Below, in pieces: positions 35,990 to 43,770 of a stretch of 64,000 nucleotides of DNA. Where the stretch lies: positions 62,001 through 126,000 of the forward strand of contig NZ_KZ084326.1 in assembly GCF_002093975.1 (NCBI RefSeq), in the 5' to 3' direction. This stretch comes from Thermoactinospora rubra (GTDB taxonomy: Bacteria > Actinomycetota > Actinomycetes > Streptosporangiales > Streptosporangiaceae). A program made the translations under genes and the position numbers. How positions within the stretch are numbered: the first letter of the stretch is position 1; each line of letters opens with the position of its first letter. Under the pieces are notes generated by a model. The model was not told the DNA's origin. It saw only the letters and a program-made list of their open reading frames with translations, and made no database searches.

Positions 35990-37144
35990 TCAGCAGGGAA
36001 AATCGGCGACGACCTCCCACGCCCCCTCGGGCGTGGGACCGGCCCACAGCCGCCCGCCGAGCGCCTCCACGCGCTCGGCCATCCCGACCAGGCCGAAGCC
36101 GCCGCCCAGCCGCTTGATGCGGGGGTCGGCGGCCGAGCCGTAGTTGCGCACGCGCAGCCGTACACCGCCCTCCCACAGTCGCAGCGAGGCCTCCACCCAG
36201 CCGGCCTCGGGGGCGTGCTTGCGGACGTTCGTCAGCGCCTCCTGCAGGACCCTGTGGACGGTCGTCAGCACCTCGGGCGGCATCGTGTGGTCGCCGATGC
36301 CCTGCCCGATCTCGAAGGCCACCGTGGGCCCGCCGGCCGCGAACCGCTCGGTGAGCACGCGCAGGTCGGCCAGCGTGGTGCCGGGCGTGCGCGCCCCCTC
36401 CTCGCCGGCTCGCAGGACGCTCACCAGGCGGCGCATCGAGGTGAGGGCGTCGGCCCCGGCGTTGGCGATCGCGTCGAGGGCGGGGACGACCGCCTCGGGC
36501 TTCGTCTCGGCCACCGTCTTGGCCGCCTGGGCCTGGACCACGATGCCGGTGATGTGGTGGGCGACCAGGTCGTGCAGTTCCCTGGCCAGCTCCAGCCGTT
36601 CGGCCCGCCGTACCGACACCAGCGCCTCGTCCCGCCGGTCCTGCTGGATGCGCAGGTACAGGCCCAGCCCCTCGGCCGTCGACCAGCCGGCGAACAGGAT
36701 GAACGCGAACACCAGAGCGGCGTTGTTGGTGTAGTCGCGGGCCACGCCCTCGGCCATGAGGACCGCCAGGGCGGCCGCCGACAGGGCGACGGCCCGCCGC
36801 ATCGGCCTGACGTGGCGCAGCACGCTGATGGTCAGCACGAGCAGCGCGCCGCTCTCGGCGGTGCCGGGGGTGCCGGGGAAGTTCGAGGCCGCCATGAGCA
36901 GCGAGGTCGCCAGGGACATCGCCAGCGTGACGAGGTAGCCCTTGACCAGGAAGCGGCGGCGCAGGATCACCGCCACCCCGCCCGCGACGCCGCACAGGGG
37001 GACCAGCACCTGCAGGCCGTCCAGCGAGACGGCCATGAGCAGGTCGATCAGCAGCATGAACGCGAGCCAGCCGATGAGCGCCAGCTCGCTGAGCCGCCGG
37101 ACCCAGTAGACGAGCCGGCGTTCGAGTCGCTTGGAGTCCCCCAC
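35990..37144 (-). CDS. NarL-type sensor histidine kinase (orphan in this window)
   Basis: A 384-residue membrane histidine kinase. Six or so hydrophobic segments occupy residues about 15-165, then a HisKA_3 dimerisation domain with the phosphoacceptor in LARELHDLVAHHIT, and an HATPase domain with N box VLQEALTNVRKHA and G box GGGFGLVGMAERVEALGG. It senses an unknown signal and should phosphorylate a LuxR-type response regulator, but none is encoded next to it; the repeat and the IS630 element lie directly downstream. GTG 37144 start has only a weak ribosome binding site. The catalytic residues look intact. Confidence 0.9.
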   Translation of the reverse strand: MGDSKRLERRLVYWVRRLSELALIGWLAFMLLIDLLMAVSLDGLQVLVPLCGVAGGVAVILRRRFLVKGYLVTLAMSLATSLLMAASNFPGTPGTAESGALLVLTISVLRHVRPMRRAVALSAAALAVLMAEGVARDYTNNAALVFAFILFAGWSTAEGLGLYLRIQQDRRDEALVSVRRAERLELARELHDLVAHHITGIVVQAQAAKTVAETKPEAVVPALDAIANAGADALTSMRRLVSVLRAGEEGARTPGTTLADLRVLTERFAAGGPTVAFEIGQGIGDHTMPPEVLTTVHRVLQEALTNVRKHAPEAGWVEASLRLWEGGVRLRVRNYGSAADPRIKRLGGGFGLVGMAERVEALGGRLWAGPTPEGAWEVVADFPC

Positions 37145-37285
37145 GGCACCAGAGCCTAGGCCGGAAGTCTGACCGGCCGGATCGACCGTTCGGCCGAGCC
37201 GCCGGCCCGCGAACCCGCCCTTCAGCGGAGGCGGCGGGCGGGGCCGCGGCGGGAGGCTGGAGGCACACGGAAGGGGATGAGGGAC

Positions 37286-37492
37286 ATGCTCGTCATCGGA
37301 TTCGCGCTCCTGGCCGCCGGGCTCGTCGTCGGGGTGCTGCTCGCGCTGGCCGACCCGGTGCTGCTCTCGCGGATCAACGGGGAACCGGCCGAGGGCGCCA
37401 GCGGGCGGCACGTCCACGCGCCGCGGGCGGAGGCCGAGGTGGTACGGCTCCCGCGGCGTGCCGCGGCGGACCGGGAGGCGACGGCGGCCTGA
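37286..37492 (+). CDS. Small membrane protein, unknown
   Basis: A 68-residue protein with one N-terminal membrane helix (MLVIGFALLAAGLVVGVLLA) and a short polar, Arg-rich tail (RLPRRAAADREATAA). ATG 37286 has AAGGGG nine bases upstream; an ATG three codons earlier lacks room for that signal. It diverges from the histidine kinase and is followed by a hairpin. Codon use fits the chromosome. Function is not recognisable; a link to the kinase is only suggested by position. Confidence 0.55.
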   Translation: MLVIGFALLAAGLVVGVLLALADPVLLSRINGEPAEGASGRHVHAPRAEAEVVRLPRRAAADREATAA

Positions 37493-37538
37493 CGGGGGCG
37501 GCCGCCGCGATCGCGCACCTGGACAAGCGCGGATGCCG

Positions 37539-37581
37539 GAGGCCCGGCGCGTCGCCCTGGGGAGGCGGTGCGCCGGGCCTC
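37539..37581 (+). terminator. 12-bp stem between small membrane gene and metB
   Basis: GAGGCCCGGCGC pairs with GCGCCGGGCCTC, with an inner GCC/GGC stem. No T-run follows. It could end the small membrane gene transcript. Confidence 0.6.
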
Positions 37582-37675
37582 GCGCGTGCTTGGGATAGCG
37601 TGGCTGTCTGGCCTGTCCGTTCTCCTCCGCGAGGAGGGGGAGGAGGACCGCGAGCCATGACATAAGGAGCTTTCG

Positions 37676-38815
37676 ATGAGCAACGGATTCGAAACCCTCG
37701 CGATCCACGCGGGGCAGGAGCCCGACCCGCTGACCGGCGCGGTCGTGCCGCCCATCTACGCCACGTCCACCTACAAGCAGGACGGCGTGGGCGGGCTGCG
37801 CTCCGGCTACGAATACAGCCGCTCGGCCAACCCGACGCGGACCGCGCTGGAGGAGGCCCTCGCCGCCGTGGAGGGGGGCGCCCGCGGGCTGGCCTTCGCC
37901 TCCGGGCTGGCCGCCGAGGACACCGTGCTGCGCGCCCTGTGCAAGCCGCAGGACCACGTGGTGATCCCCAACGACGCCTACGGCGGCACCTACCGGCTGT
38001 TCGCCAAGGTCCACGAGCGCTGGGACCTGCACTACGACCCGGTGCCGCTGGGCGACCTGGCCGCCGTCGCGGGCGCCGTCACCCAGAAGACGCGGCTGAT
38101 CTGGGTGGAGACCCCGACCAATCCGCTGCTCGGCATCGCCGACATCGCCGCCCTGGCCGAGCTGGCCCACGACTGCGGCGCGCTGCTCGTCGTCGACAAC
38201 ACCTTCGCCTCGCCGTACCTCCAGCAGCCCCTGGCGCTCGGCGCGGACATCGTCGTGCACTCCACCACCAAGTACGTCGGCGGGCACTCCGACGTGGTGG
38301 GCGGGGCGCTGGTCACCGCCTCGGCGGAGATCGGCGAGCGGCTCGCCTACCACCAGAACGCCATGGGCGGCGTGGCCGGGCCGTTCGACGCATGGCTCAC
38401 GCTCCGCGGCCTCAAGACGCTCGCGGTGCGGATGGAGCGCCACTGCGACAACGCCGAGCGGGTCGTCGACCTGCTGACCGCGCACCCGCGCGTGACCGAG
38501 GTGCTCTACCCGGGGCTGCCCGACCACCCCGGCCACGAGGTGGCCGCCAAGCAGATGCGGCGCTTCGGCGGCATGGTGTCCTTCCGGGTGGCCGGAGGTG
38601 AGGCGGAGGCGGTCGAGGTCTGCAACCGCGCCAAGCTGTTCACGCTCGGGGAGTCGCTGGGCGGGGTCGAGTCGCTGATCGAGCACCCGGGGCGCATGAC
38701 GCACGCCTCGGCGGCGGGCTCGCCGCTGGAGGTGCCCGGCGACCTGGTGCGCCTGTCCGTGGGCATCGAGACCGTCGACGACCTGCTGGCCGACCTCACC
38801 CAGGCGCTCGGCTAG
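37676..38815 (+). CDS. metB: Cystathionine gamma-synthase/lyase family enzyme
   Basis: A 379-residue PLP enzyme of the Cys/Met metabolism family. PLP lysine at about residue 199 in VVHSTTKYVGGHSD; other markers are YEYSRSANPTRTALEEALA, YGGTYRLF, WVETPTNPLL and the substrate-binding SLGGVESLIEHPGRMTHAS near the end. Together with cbs it would form a transsulfuration pathway between homocysteine and cysteine; gamma-synthase and gamma-lyase activities cannot be separated by sequence. ATG 37676 has TAAGGAG seven bases upstream. Normally cbs and this gene are near neighbours; here the IS630 element and the kinase lie between. Confidence 0.93.
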   Translation: MSNGFETLAIHAGQEPDPLTGAVVPPIYATSTYKQDGVGGLRSGYEYSRSANPTRTALEEALAAVEGGARGLAFASGLAAEDTVLRALCKPQDHVVIPNDAYGGTYRLFAKVHERWDLHYDPVPLGDLAAVAGAVTQKTRLIWVETPTNPLLGIADIAALAELAHDCGALLVVDNTFASPYLQQPLALGADIVVHSTTKYVGGHSDVVGGALVTASAEIGERLAYHQNAMGGVAGPFDAWLTLRGLKTLAVRMERHCDNAERVVDLLTAHPRVTEVLYPGLPDHPGHEVAAKQMRRFGGMVSFRVAGGEAEAVEVCNRAKLFTLGESLGGVESLIEHPGRMTHASAAGSPLEVPGDLVRLSVGIETVDDLLADLTQALG

Positions 38816-38816
38816 G

Positions 38817-39263
38817 CTACGACGGCACGATCATCAGGAAGAGGATCACCAGCCAGATCAGCGTCACGATGCCGCCGAGCGCGGCGATCCGGCCCTTCTG
38901 CACCTTCGCGTCGTCCTCGGGGCTCTCGCTGCTCAGCACCCGTACGGCGCCGCGGAGGTCGCGGTCCACGATCACCAGCAGGGCGGCGGCCACGATGAAC
39001 AGCGTCATCGACGCCGTCATGTACCACCGGCCGAGCACCGGGGCCTGGCCCGGCTCCGGCTGGATCGTCAGGCCGAGCCACAGGCCGAAGGCGAACACGC
39101 CGAGCGAGCCGATGGCATACACCCTGGTCATGCGCTGGAGGAACTGCAGGACCGGCAGGTTCTTGGTGCGGATGGCGCGGGGCGCGCCATGCGCCAACGC
39201 GGTCAGCGGCCCGATGGTGAAGATCGCGAAGCCGATGTGAAGCCAGAGAAGCACGGACGACAT
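38817..39263 (-). CDS. DUF2269 family membrane protein
   Basis: A 148-residue membrane protein with four hydrophobic segments, starting SSVLLWLHIGFAIFTIGPLT, a pattern typical of DUF2269 (predicted integral membrane proteins with conserved His). A second His appears in TALAHGAPRAIR. The loop with QPEPGQAPVLGRWYMTASM lies between helices two and three. ATG 39263 is preferred; an in-frame ATG 15 codons earlier lies in a hairpin-like region. Its stop is two bases from the metB stop, convergent. Function unknown. Confidence 0.8.
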   Translation of the reverse strand: MSSVLLWLHIGFAIFTIGPLTALAHGAPRAIRTKNLPVLQFLQRMTRVYAIGSLGVFAFGLWLGLTIQPEPGQAPVLGRWYMTASMTLFIVAAALLVIVDRDLRGAVRVLSSESPEDDAKVQKGRIAALGGIVTLIWLVILFLMIVPS

Positions 39264-39312
39264 GCCGCTGAGAGTAGTCTCCCGGGATCCCCCCGGGAGA
39301 CCCGACACCCTG

Positions 39313-39432
39313 CTATTCCACGCGCTGGACGTCCACCGGCTCCTGCTCGCCGGTGAAGGAGCAGCGCATGATCGTCTCGAAGGCCGCCACCGCGATCACC
39401 ATGAAGACGATCAGGAGGATCATCGCGATCAT
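39313..39432 (-). CDS. 39-residue membrane peptide
   Basis: Short gene starting ATG 39432 with AAGGAGG six bases upstream. The product has one long hydrophobic helix (MIAMILLIVFMVIAVAAFET) and a polar tail that contains one Cys (IMRCSFTGEQEPVDVQRVE). The excellent ribosome binding site, good start and codon use make translation likely. It lies just upstream of the DUF2269 gene in the same direction, separated by 49 bases, so they may form one unit. No known family comes to mind. Confidence 0.6.
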   Translation of the reverse strand: MIAMILLIVFMVIAVAAFETIMRCSFTGEQEPVDVQRVE

Positions 39433-39566
39433 TTGCTCCTCCTTCCCAGACGAGCTCCGGAATATCGTCCGTAATGACTAGACGAGCCGGCAACGGAATT
39501 AGTTCAGCCCGGGTATGGTGTATTGCCGCCGAAATCCTTACCGCTAGGGCACAAAGGGGTGCCATC

Positions 39567-39983
39567 GTGGCCATCAGGCATGTGGATCCGTATTCCGACG
39601 AGTGGCTGCGCCACCCGGTCTTCTATGTCCGCCAGGTCGTCGCCGAGCTGGGCGCGAGCCAGTGGTGGGAGGGGCCGTGCGATCCGCGCGAGTGCACCGT
39701 CCTGCTGGGCGACGGCCACGCCCTGGTGTGGGACGAGGAGAGCGGCTGGCGGCTCGGCCGGTTCGTCTCCGGCGACCCGGCGCGCCACACGGAATTGACA
39801 TCCATTCGTTATCTCGGGGGCGGGCTGCTGCCCCGGCCGGAAAGGGTTCCCGCCGCGCTGGCCGACGCCCGCGCGGGAGTCGGCGCGAGCTCGGCCTGGC
39901 GTCCGTGCTACCGGTCCTACCGCAACTGCCGCGACGGGTTCGACGTCGCGCTCGACTACTACGCGCAGCCCGTCGGCGCCTGA
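39567..39983 (+). CDS. DUF6292-like protein
   Basis: A 138-residue soluble protein. HPVFYVRQVVAELGASQWWE, CTVLLGDGHALVWDEESGWR and RYLGGGLLPRPERVPAALAD are the conserved stretches that I associate with the actinobacterial family DUF6292. The GTG at 39567 has AAAGGGG seven bases upstream; upstream codons look non-coding. Many aromatic and acidic residues, no export signal. The family has no known function; the domain often occurs in proteins near regulatory genes. Confidence 0.7.
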   Translation: MAIRHVDPYSDEWLRHPVFYVRQVVAELGASQWWEGPCDPRECTVLLGDGHALVWDEESGWRLGRFVSGDPARHTELTSIRYLGGGLLPRPERVPAALADARAGVGASSAWRPCYRSYRNCRDGFDVALDYYAQPVGA

Positions 39984-39990
39984 GCGCCGG

Positions 39991-40965
39991 TCACGACCGG
40001 CCGATCCAGCCGCCGACCGCCTCGGCGTAGGCGTCGGGCAGCTCCTGGGGGAGCAGGTGACCGGCCGTCTCGAAGACCCGGTGCTCCCAGTCGGGCCGGC
40101 GCGCGGCGAGGTCGTCGATCGTGCCCTCGGCGACGAGCCCGTCCTGACCGCCCCACAGCAGCAGCGCCGGAGCGCCGATCCGGGCGATCGCCTCGTGGAC
40201 CGTGTGCCGGTCCACGAACAGTGCCGTCATGGTGGAGGCGAAGGCCGTGACGGCGGCGCCGAGCCGTTCCGGCCGGGCGGTACGCAGCTGTTCGGCCAGC
40301 AAAGCCCGCGTCTGCGGCGAGACGCGGGACATGTCGCCGCCGAGCAGCTCGCTCCGCGACAGGACCTCCGGGTCGGTGTACATCCGCAGCTTGGCGTCGA
40401 GCAGCCGCCGCCCCGCCAGAGCCAGCGCCGCCCGCGTCAGCGGGGCGCCCACGGCCAGCGCCAGGCGGCCCCACGTGCGCCAGAACCGCTCCTCGCCCTC
40501 CGGCAGCGGACCCGGTAACGCGGGCGCCGCGAGGACGAGCCGCTCGACGTGCGAGGGCGCCGACGCGGCGAACAGCACCGCCACCAGCCCGCCCATCGAC
40601 CAGCCGTGGACCACCGCCTTCTCCAGCCCGAGCCGCGAGGCGAAGGCGCGCAGGAAGCGCGCCGACGGCTCGGCCTTGGCGGCCCGCGGGTGCGGGCACG
40701 CGGTGTGCCCGAACACGGTGCCGGGCAGGTCGGGAACGATGACCCGCCCGAGCCTGCTCAGCGGCGGCACGGCGTCCAGCCACATGGTCGCGCTGCCGGC
40801 CATGGGGTGGACGAGCAGGTGCGGGAGCCCGGAGCCGGCCTCCAGGTAGTGGACGGGCGTGCCGTGCACCTCGGTGTGGAGGCTGCGGACGCCCGCCCAG
40901 CGCGGGGAGACCTCGCCCCAGTCCGCGTGCGGCCCGGTGCGCGGCCCGGCGTGCGGGGCGGTCAC
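39991..40965 (-). CDS. Alpha/beta hydrolase
   Basis: A 324-residue alpha/beta-fold hydrolase. Oxyanion-hole region is PHLLVHPMAGSATMW, nucleophile elbow is VVHGWSMGGLVAVLF (Ser in GWSMG), acidic residue likely in LLLWGGQDGLVAEG, and catalytic His in ETAGHLLPQELPDAY. The lid includes a positively charged helix. The GTG at 40965 overlaps the VWA gene stop (GTGA), so the two are translationally coupled. Substrate not known. It may be a passenger in the VWA/ATPase group or modify a partner. Confidence 0.85.
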   Translation of the reverse strand: MTAPHAGPRTGPHADWGEVSPRWAGVRSLHTEVHGTPVHYLEAGSGLPHLLVHPMAGSATMWLDAVPPLSRLGRVIVPDLPGTVFGHTACPHPRAAKAEPSARFLRAFASRLGLEKAVVHGWSMGGLVAVLFAASAPSHVERLVLAAPALPGPLPEGEERFWRTWGRLALAVGAPLTRAALALAGRRLLDAKLRMYTDPEVLSRSELLGGDMSRVSPQTRALLAEQLRTARPERLGAAVTAFASTMTALFVDRHTVHEAIARIGAPALLLWGGQDGLVAEGTIDDLAARRPDWEHRVFETAGHLLPQELPDAYAEAVGGWIGRS

Positions 40966-42914
40966 CGGCGCGTGCGGCGCTGCCGCAGGAAGTCGCTGAC
41001 GACGTACTCGCCCAGGCGCTCCGCGCTGGGCGAGAAGACGCGCCCGCCGTTGCGCCGCGCGACCTCGTCCACGAACTCCCTCAGCCGCTCGTCCGCCGCC
41101 AGCATGAACACGTTGATGGTCGCCCGGCGCCTGGTCATCTTGTCCACCTCGGCGAGCGTGAGCTCCAGCGTCTCGCGCGAGGGCGGCCACTCGAAGGCCG
41201 GCTGGCCGTTGCGCATGAGGTGCGCCGTCGGCTCCCCGTCGGTCACCACCAGCACGACCGGCTCGAAGTCGGGATGCCGGTCCAGGTGGCGTCCCGCGAT
41301 CAGCAGCGCGTGGTGCAGGTTCGTCCCCTGCACCATGTCCCAGTCGAGCCCCGCCAGCTCATCCGGCTGCAGCACGCGGGCGTAGTTGGAGAAGCCCACG
41401 ATCTGCACCGCGTCCTGCGGGAACTTCGACGCGACCAGCGTCTGCAACGCCAGCGCGGTCTCCTTGGCCGCCGCCCAGGTGCCGCGCAGCGCCATCGAGT
41501 ACGACAGGTCGACCAGCAGGCACACCGCCGCCGCGCTGCGCCGCTCGGTCTCGGCGACCTCGAAGTCCTCCACCGACAGCCGCACCGATCCGCTGCGGCC
41601 GCCACCGTTGCGTATGCCGTTGACCAGGGTACGCACGACGTCGATCGGCTGCTCGTCGCCGAAGCGCCACGGGCGCGAGCTGCCGGTGAGCTCCCCGGCC
41701 GAGCCCGCGTCGTGCTGGTCGTGGTCGCCCCGCCGTCCGGCCTCCAGCGACGTGAACACCCGGCGCAGCGCCGTCTCGCCCAGCCGGCGCACCGCCTTGG
41801 GCGTGAGCTCCAGCTTGCCGCGGCGGCGCACCAGGTAGCCCTGCTCCTCCAGCTCGCGCTCGACGCGCTTGAGCGCCTCCAGGTCGTCCACCGCGGAGCG
41901 CCCGAGGGCCCGGCGGATCGCCGCCTCGTCGATGTCGTCGAGCCTGGCCCCGGGGTAGTCCTGGCGCAGGGCCGCCTCCAGCTGCGTGAGGTCGGCCAGC
42001 TCCGCCAGCGCGGTGACCGCGTCGGCCATGCCCATGGGCTCCTCGCCCGTGATCCGCTCGGGAGTGTTCCAGGCCAGGTCGGGACGGCGGGCGTAGAGCT
42101 GCTCGCCCAGCCGGCGCATCTGCTCGGCCAGGCCGGCCTGCTCGAGCGTCTGGTTGATGAGGTTGGCCAGCTCCTCGCGCTGGCGCGGGGTGAGGGAGGC
42201 GAGCATCCGCTGCGTGGCGGCGGCGCGGCGGGCGAGGGCGTCGACGAGCTGTTCGAGGTTGCGGGGCCGCTCGGGGAACAGGTCGCCGTACTCGTCCATG
42301 AACCGGTCGAAGTCTTCCTGGGTGTGCTCGCCCCTGGCGTCCTTCTCCAGCATGTCGTTGAGGTCCGACATCATCCGCCGGATGCGCTCCATCGCGGCCG
42401 GGTCGGGGTTGGCCAGCGCCTGGCGCATGCCCTGGAACTGGCTGTCGAGCACCTCCTGCCGCAGCAGGGCACGCAGCTCCTCGAACGTCTGCCGCGCGGC
42501 CGCCGAACGCCACTCGTAGTCGCTGAGCTGCTGGATCGCGCTCGCGGTGTCCTCGGGCAGGGAGTCGAGCTCGGCCTCGCGCATCCGGGCGTCGTCGGAG
42601 GGGTCGGGGAACAGCTCGGCCCGCTCCTGGCCGATGGCCTTGTCGAGCAGCGCACGGGCCCGTTCGAGCGTGCCGTCGAGCCTGCCGCGCTCGCGCAGCT
42701 CCCGGCGGCGCCGCCGTACCTCGCGGAGCATGTCGTCCAGGCCGCGGTGGTCGGGACGCCCGGGAAGGCCACGCTTGAGCAGGTCGCGTAGCGCGTGTAC
42801 GGGCGTCGACCCGGACAGGATGGCGTCGCCCATCTCGTCCAGCGCGGCGCGTACGTCGTACGGCGGGGCTAGGGGATCGGGGCCGTCGTGGTACTCGCCA
42901 TAGCGATAGGCCAT
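40962..42914 (-). CDS. VWA-domain protein, partner of a MoxR-type ATPase
   Basis: A 650-residue protein. The first 450 residues are helical and highly charged with repeated Arg/Glu stretches. The C-terminal 200 residues are a von Willebrand factor A domain: MIDAS residues in CLLVDLSYSMALRG, the Thr in MVQGTNLHHALL and the Asp in LVVTDGEPTAHL. MoxR ATPases work with VWA proteins as chaperone-like or metal-insertion machines. Here the ATPase gene (43771-45156) lies about 850 bases upstream in the same direction, with a secreted protein gene between. GTG/ATG choice: ATG 42914. Confidence 0.88.
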   Translation of the reverse strand: MAYRYGEYHDGPDPLAPPYDVRAALDEMGDAILSGSTPVHALRDLLKRGLPGRPDHRGLDDMLREVRRRRRELRERGRLDGTLERARALLDKAIGQERAELFPDPSDDARMREAELDSLPEDTASAIQQLSDYEWRSAAARQTFEELRALLRQEVLDSQFQGMRQALANPDPAAMERIRRMMSDLNDMLEKDARGEHTQEDFDRFMDEYGDLFPERPRNLEQLVDALARRAAATQRMLASLTPRQREELANLINQTLEQAGLAEQMRRLGEQLYARRPDLAWNTPERITGEEPMGMADAVTALAELADLTQLEAALRQDYPGARLDDIDEAAIRRALGRSAVDDLEALKRVERELEEQGYLVRRRGKLELTPKAVRRLGETALRRVFTSLEAGRRGDHDQHDAGSAGELTGSSRPWRFGDEQPIDVVRTLVNGIRNGGGRSGSVRLSVEDFEVAETERRSAAAVCLLVDLSYSMALRGTWAAAKETALALQTLVASKFPQDAVQIVGFSNYARVLQPDELAGLDWDMVQGTNLHHALLIAGRHLDRHPDFEPVVLVVTDGEPTAHLMRNGQPAFEWPPSRETLELTLAEVDKMTRRRATINVFMLAADERLREFVDEVARRNGGRVFSPSAERLGEYVVSDFLRQRRTRR

Positions 42915-42977
42915 GAAACCACGCTACATCGGGCAACCCGGGCGCGGGCCGGGGTCGGCCGAGCGGCCCATGGGCCC

Positions 42978-43703
42978 TCAAGCGTCGCCGAAGACCTCCC
43001 AGACGCTCAGCAGCTCCCGGCTGAACGGGTTGTACGTGACGACCGCCAGCACCGGGTGCTCGACCTGCCGCAGCACCCTGGCGAAGTCCTCGGACGTGCA
43101 GCCCTTCGTGCCCAGGCCGTCGTCGTCGGCGTTGACCGGCTTGCCGGTCAGCCAGCCCGCGCCGCACGTGGCCGTGACGCGGTTGAAGGTCAGCCGCCAG
43201 GTGTGGGTCAGCTCGACGCCCTTGACGGCGATGGTGTCGCCGTCGACGCGCCGGATGGTGCCGCGCAGGGTGCGCGTGTAGTACTTGGCCGGCAGGAACT
43301 CCCTGACCTGCACCGCCTTGGTTCCGTCGTGGACGACGCGCACCGGCGCGGGCCCGAAGGCCAGGCGCCGGGCTAGGTCCTTCGGCGTGCACCGGGTCTT
43401 GCCCAGGCCCTTGCGGTCCACGGCGAGCCTGCCCTCGGTCTCCTTGAGGTCGCACTCGGCGGTGAGCCGCCGGAAGTCGGCCCCGCCGTAGGCCAGCTTC
43501 AGCTCCCGGGCGCCCGGGATGGCCTCGAGGCTGTGGAAGGGGATCCCGTCGCGCTCGGTCAGGGACGCCGACACCGGAGTGATGCGCAGCCTGCCCGCGC
43601 CGTCGGCCCAGGCGTAGCCGTACGCCGTCTGGCGGCCGGTTGCCTGGGCCGGCGCCGCCACCAGGAACAACGCGGCGAGGCAGGCGGAGAAGAACAGGCG
43701 CAT
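42978..43703 (-). CDS. Secreted two-repeat protein, unknown
   Basis: A 241-residue exported protein with a signal peptide ending APAQA. The mature part consists of two similar halves, each closing with GLG-(x)2-3-C-T-x-(K/E)-D-(L/F)-A-R: KGLGKTRCTPKDLARRLA and DGLGTKGCTSEDFARVLR. A pair of Cys in each half (ECDL/TRC and ATCG/KGC) suggests one disulfide per repeat. ATG 43703 has GGAG seven bases upstream. It sits inside the ATPase-VWA group. I do not recognise the family; a calcium- or ligand-binding surface role is only a guess. Confidence 0.7.
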   Translation of the reverse strand: MRLFFSACLAALFLVAAPAQATGRQTAYGYAWADGAGRLRITPVSASLTERDGIPFHSLEAIPGARELKLAYGGADFRRLTAECDLKETEGRLAVDRKGLGKTRCTPKDLARRLAFGPAPVRVVHDGTKAVQVREFLPAKYYTRTLRGTIRRVDGDTIAVKGVELTHTWRLTFNRVTATCGAGWLTGKPVNADDDGLGTKGCTSEDFARVLRQVEHPVLAVVTYNPFSRELLSVWEVFGDA

Positions 43704-43770
43704 GGTGGGCTCCCCGTAGTGTGCGGTCACGCGCGATCACACTGTAGGACGCGCGAGCCCACCCGAATGT

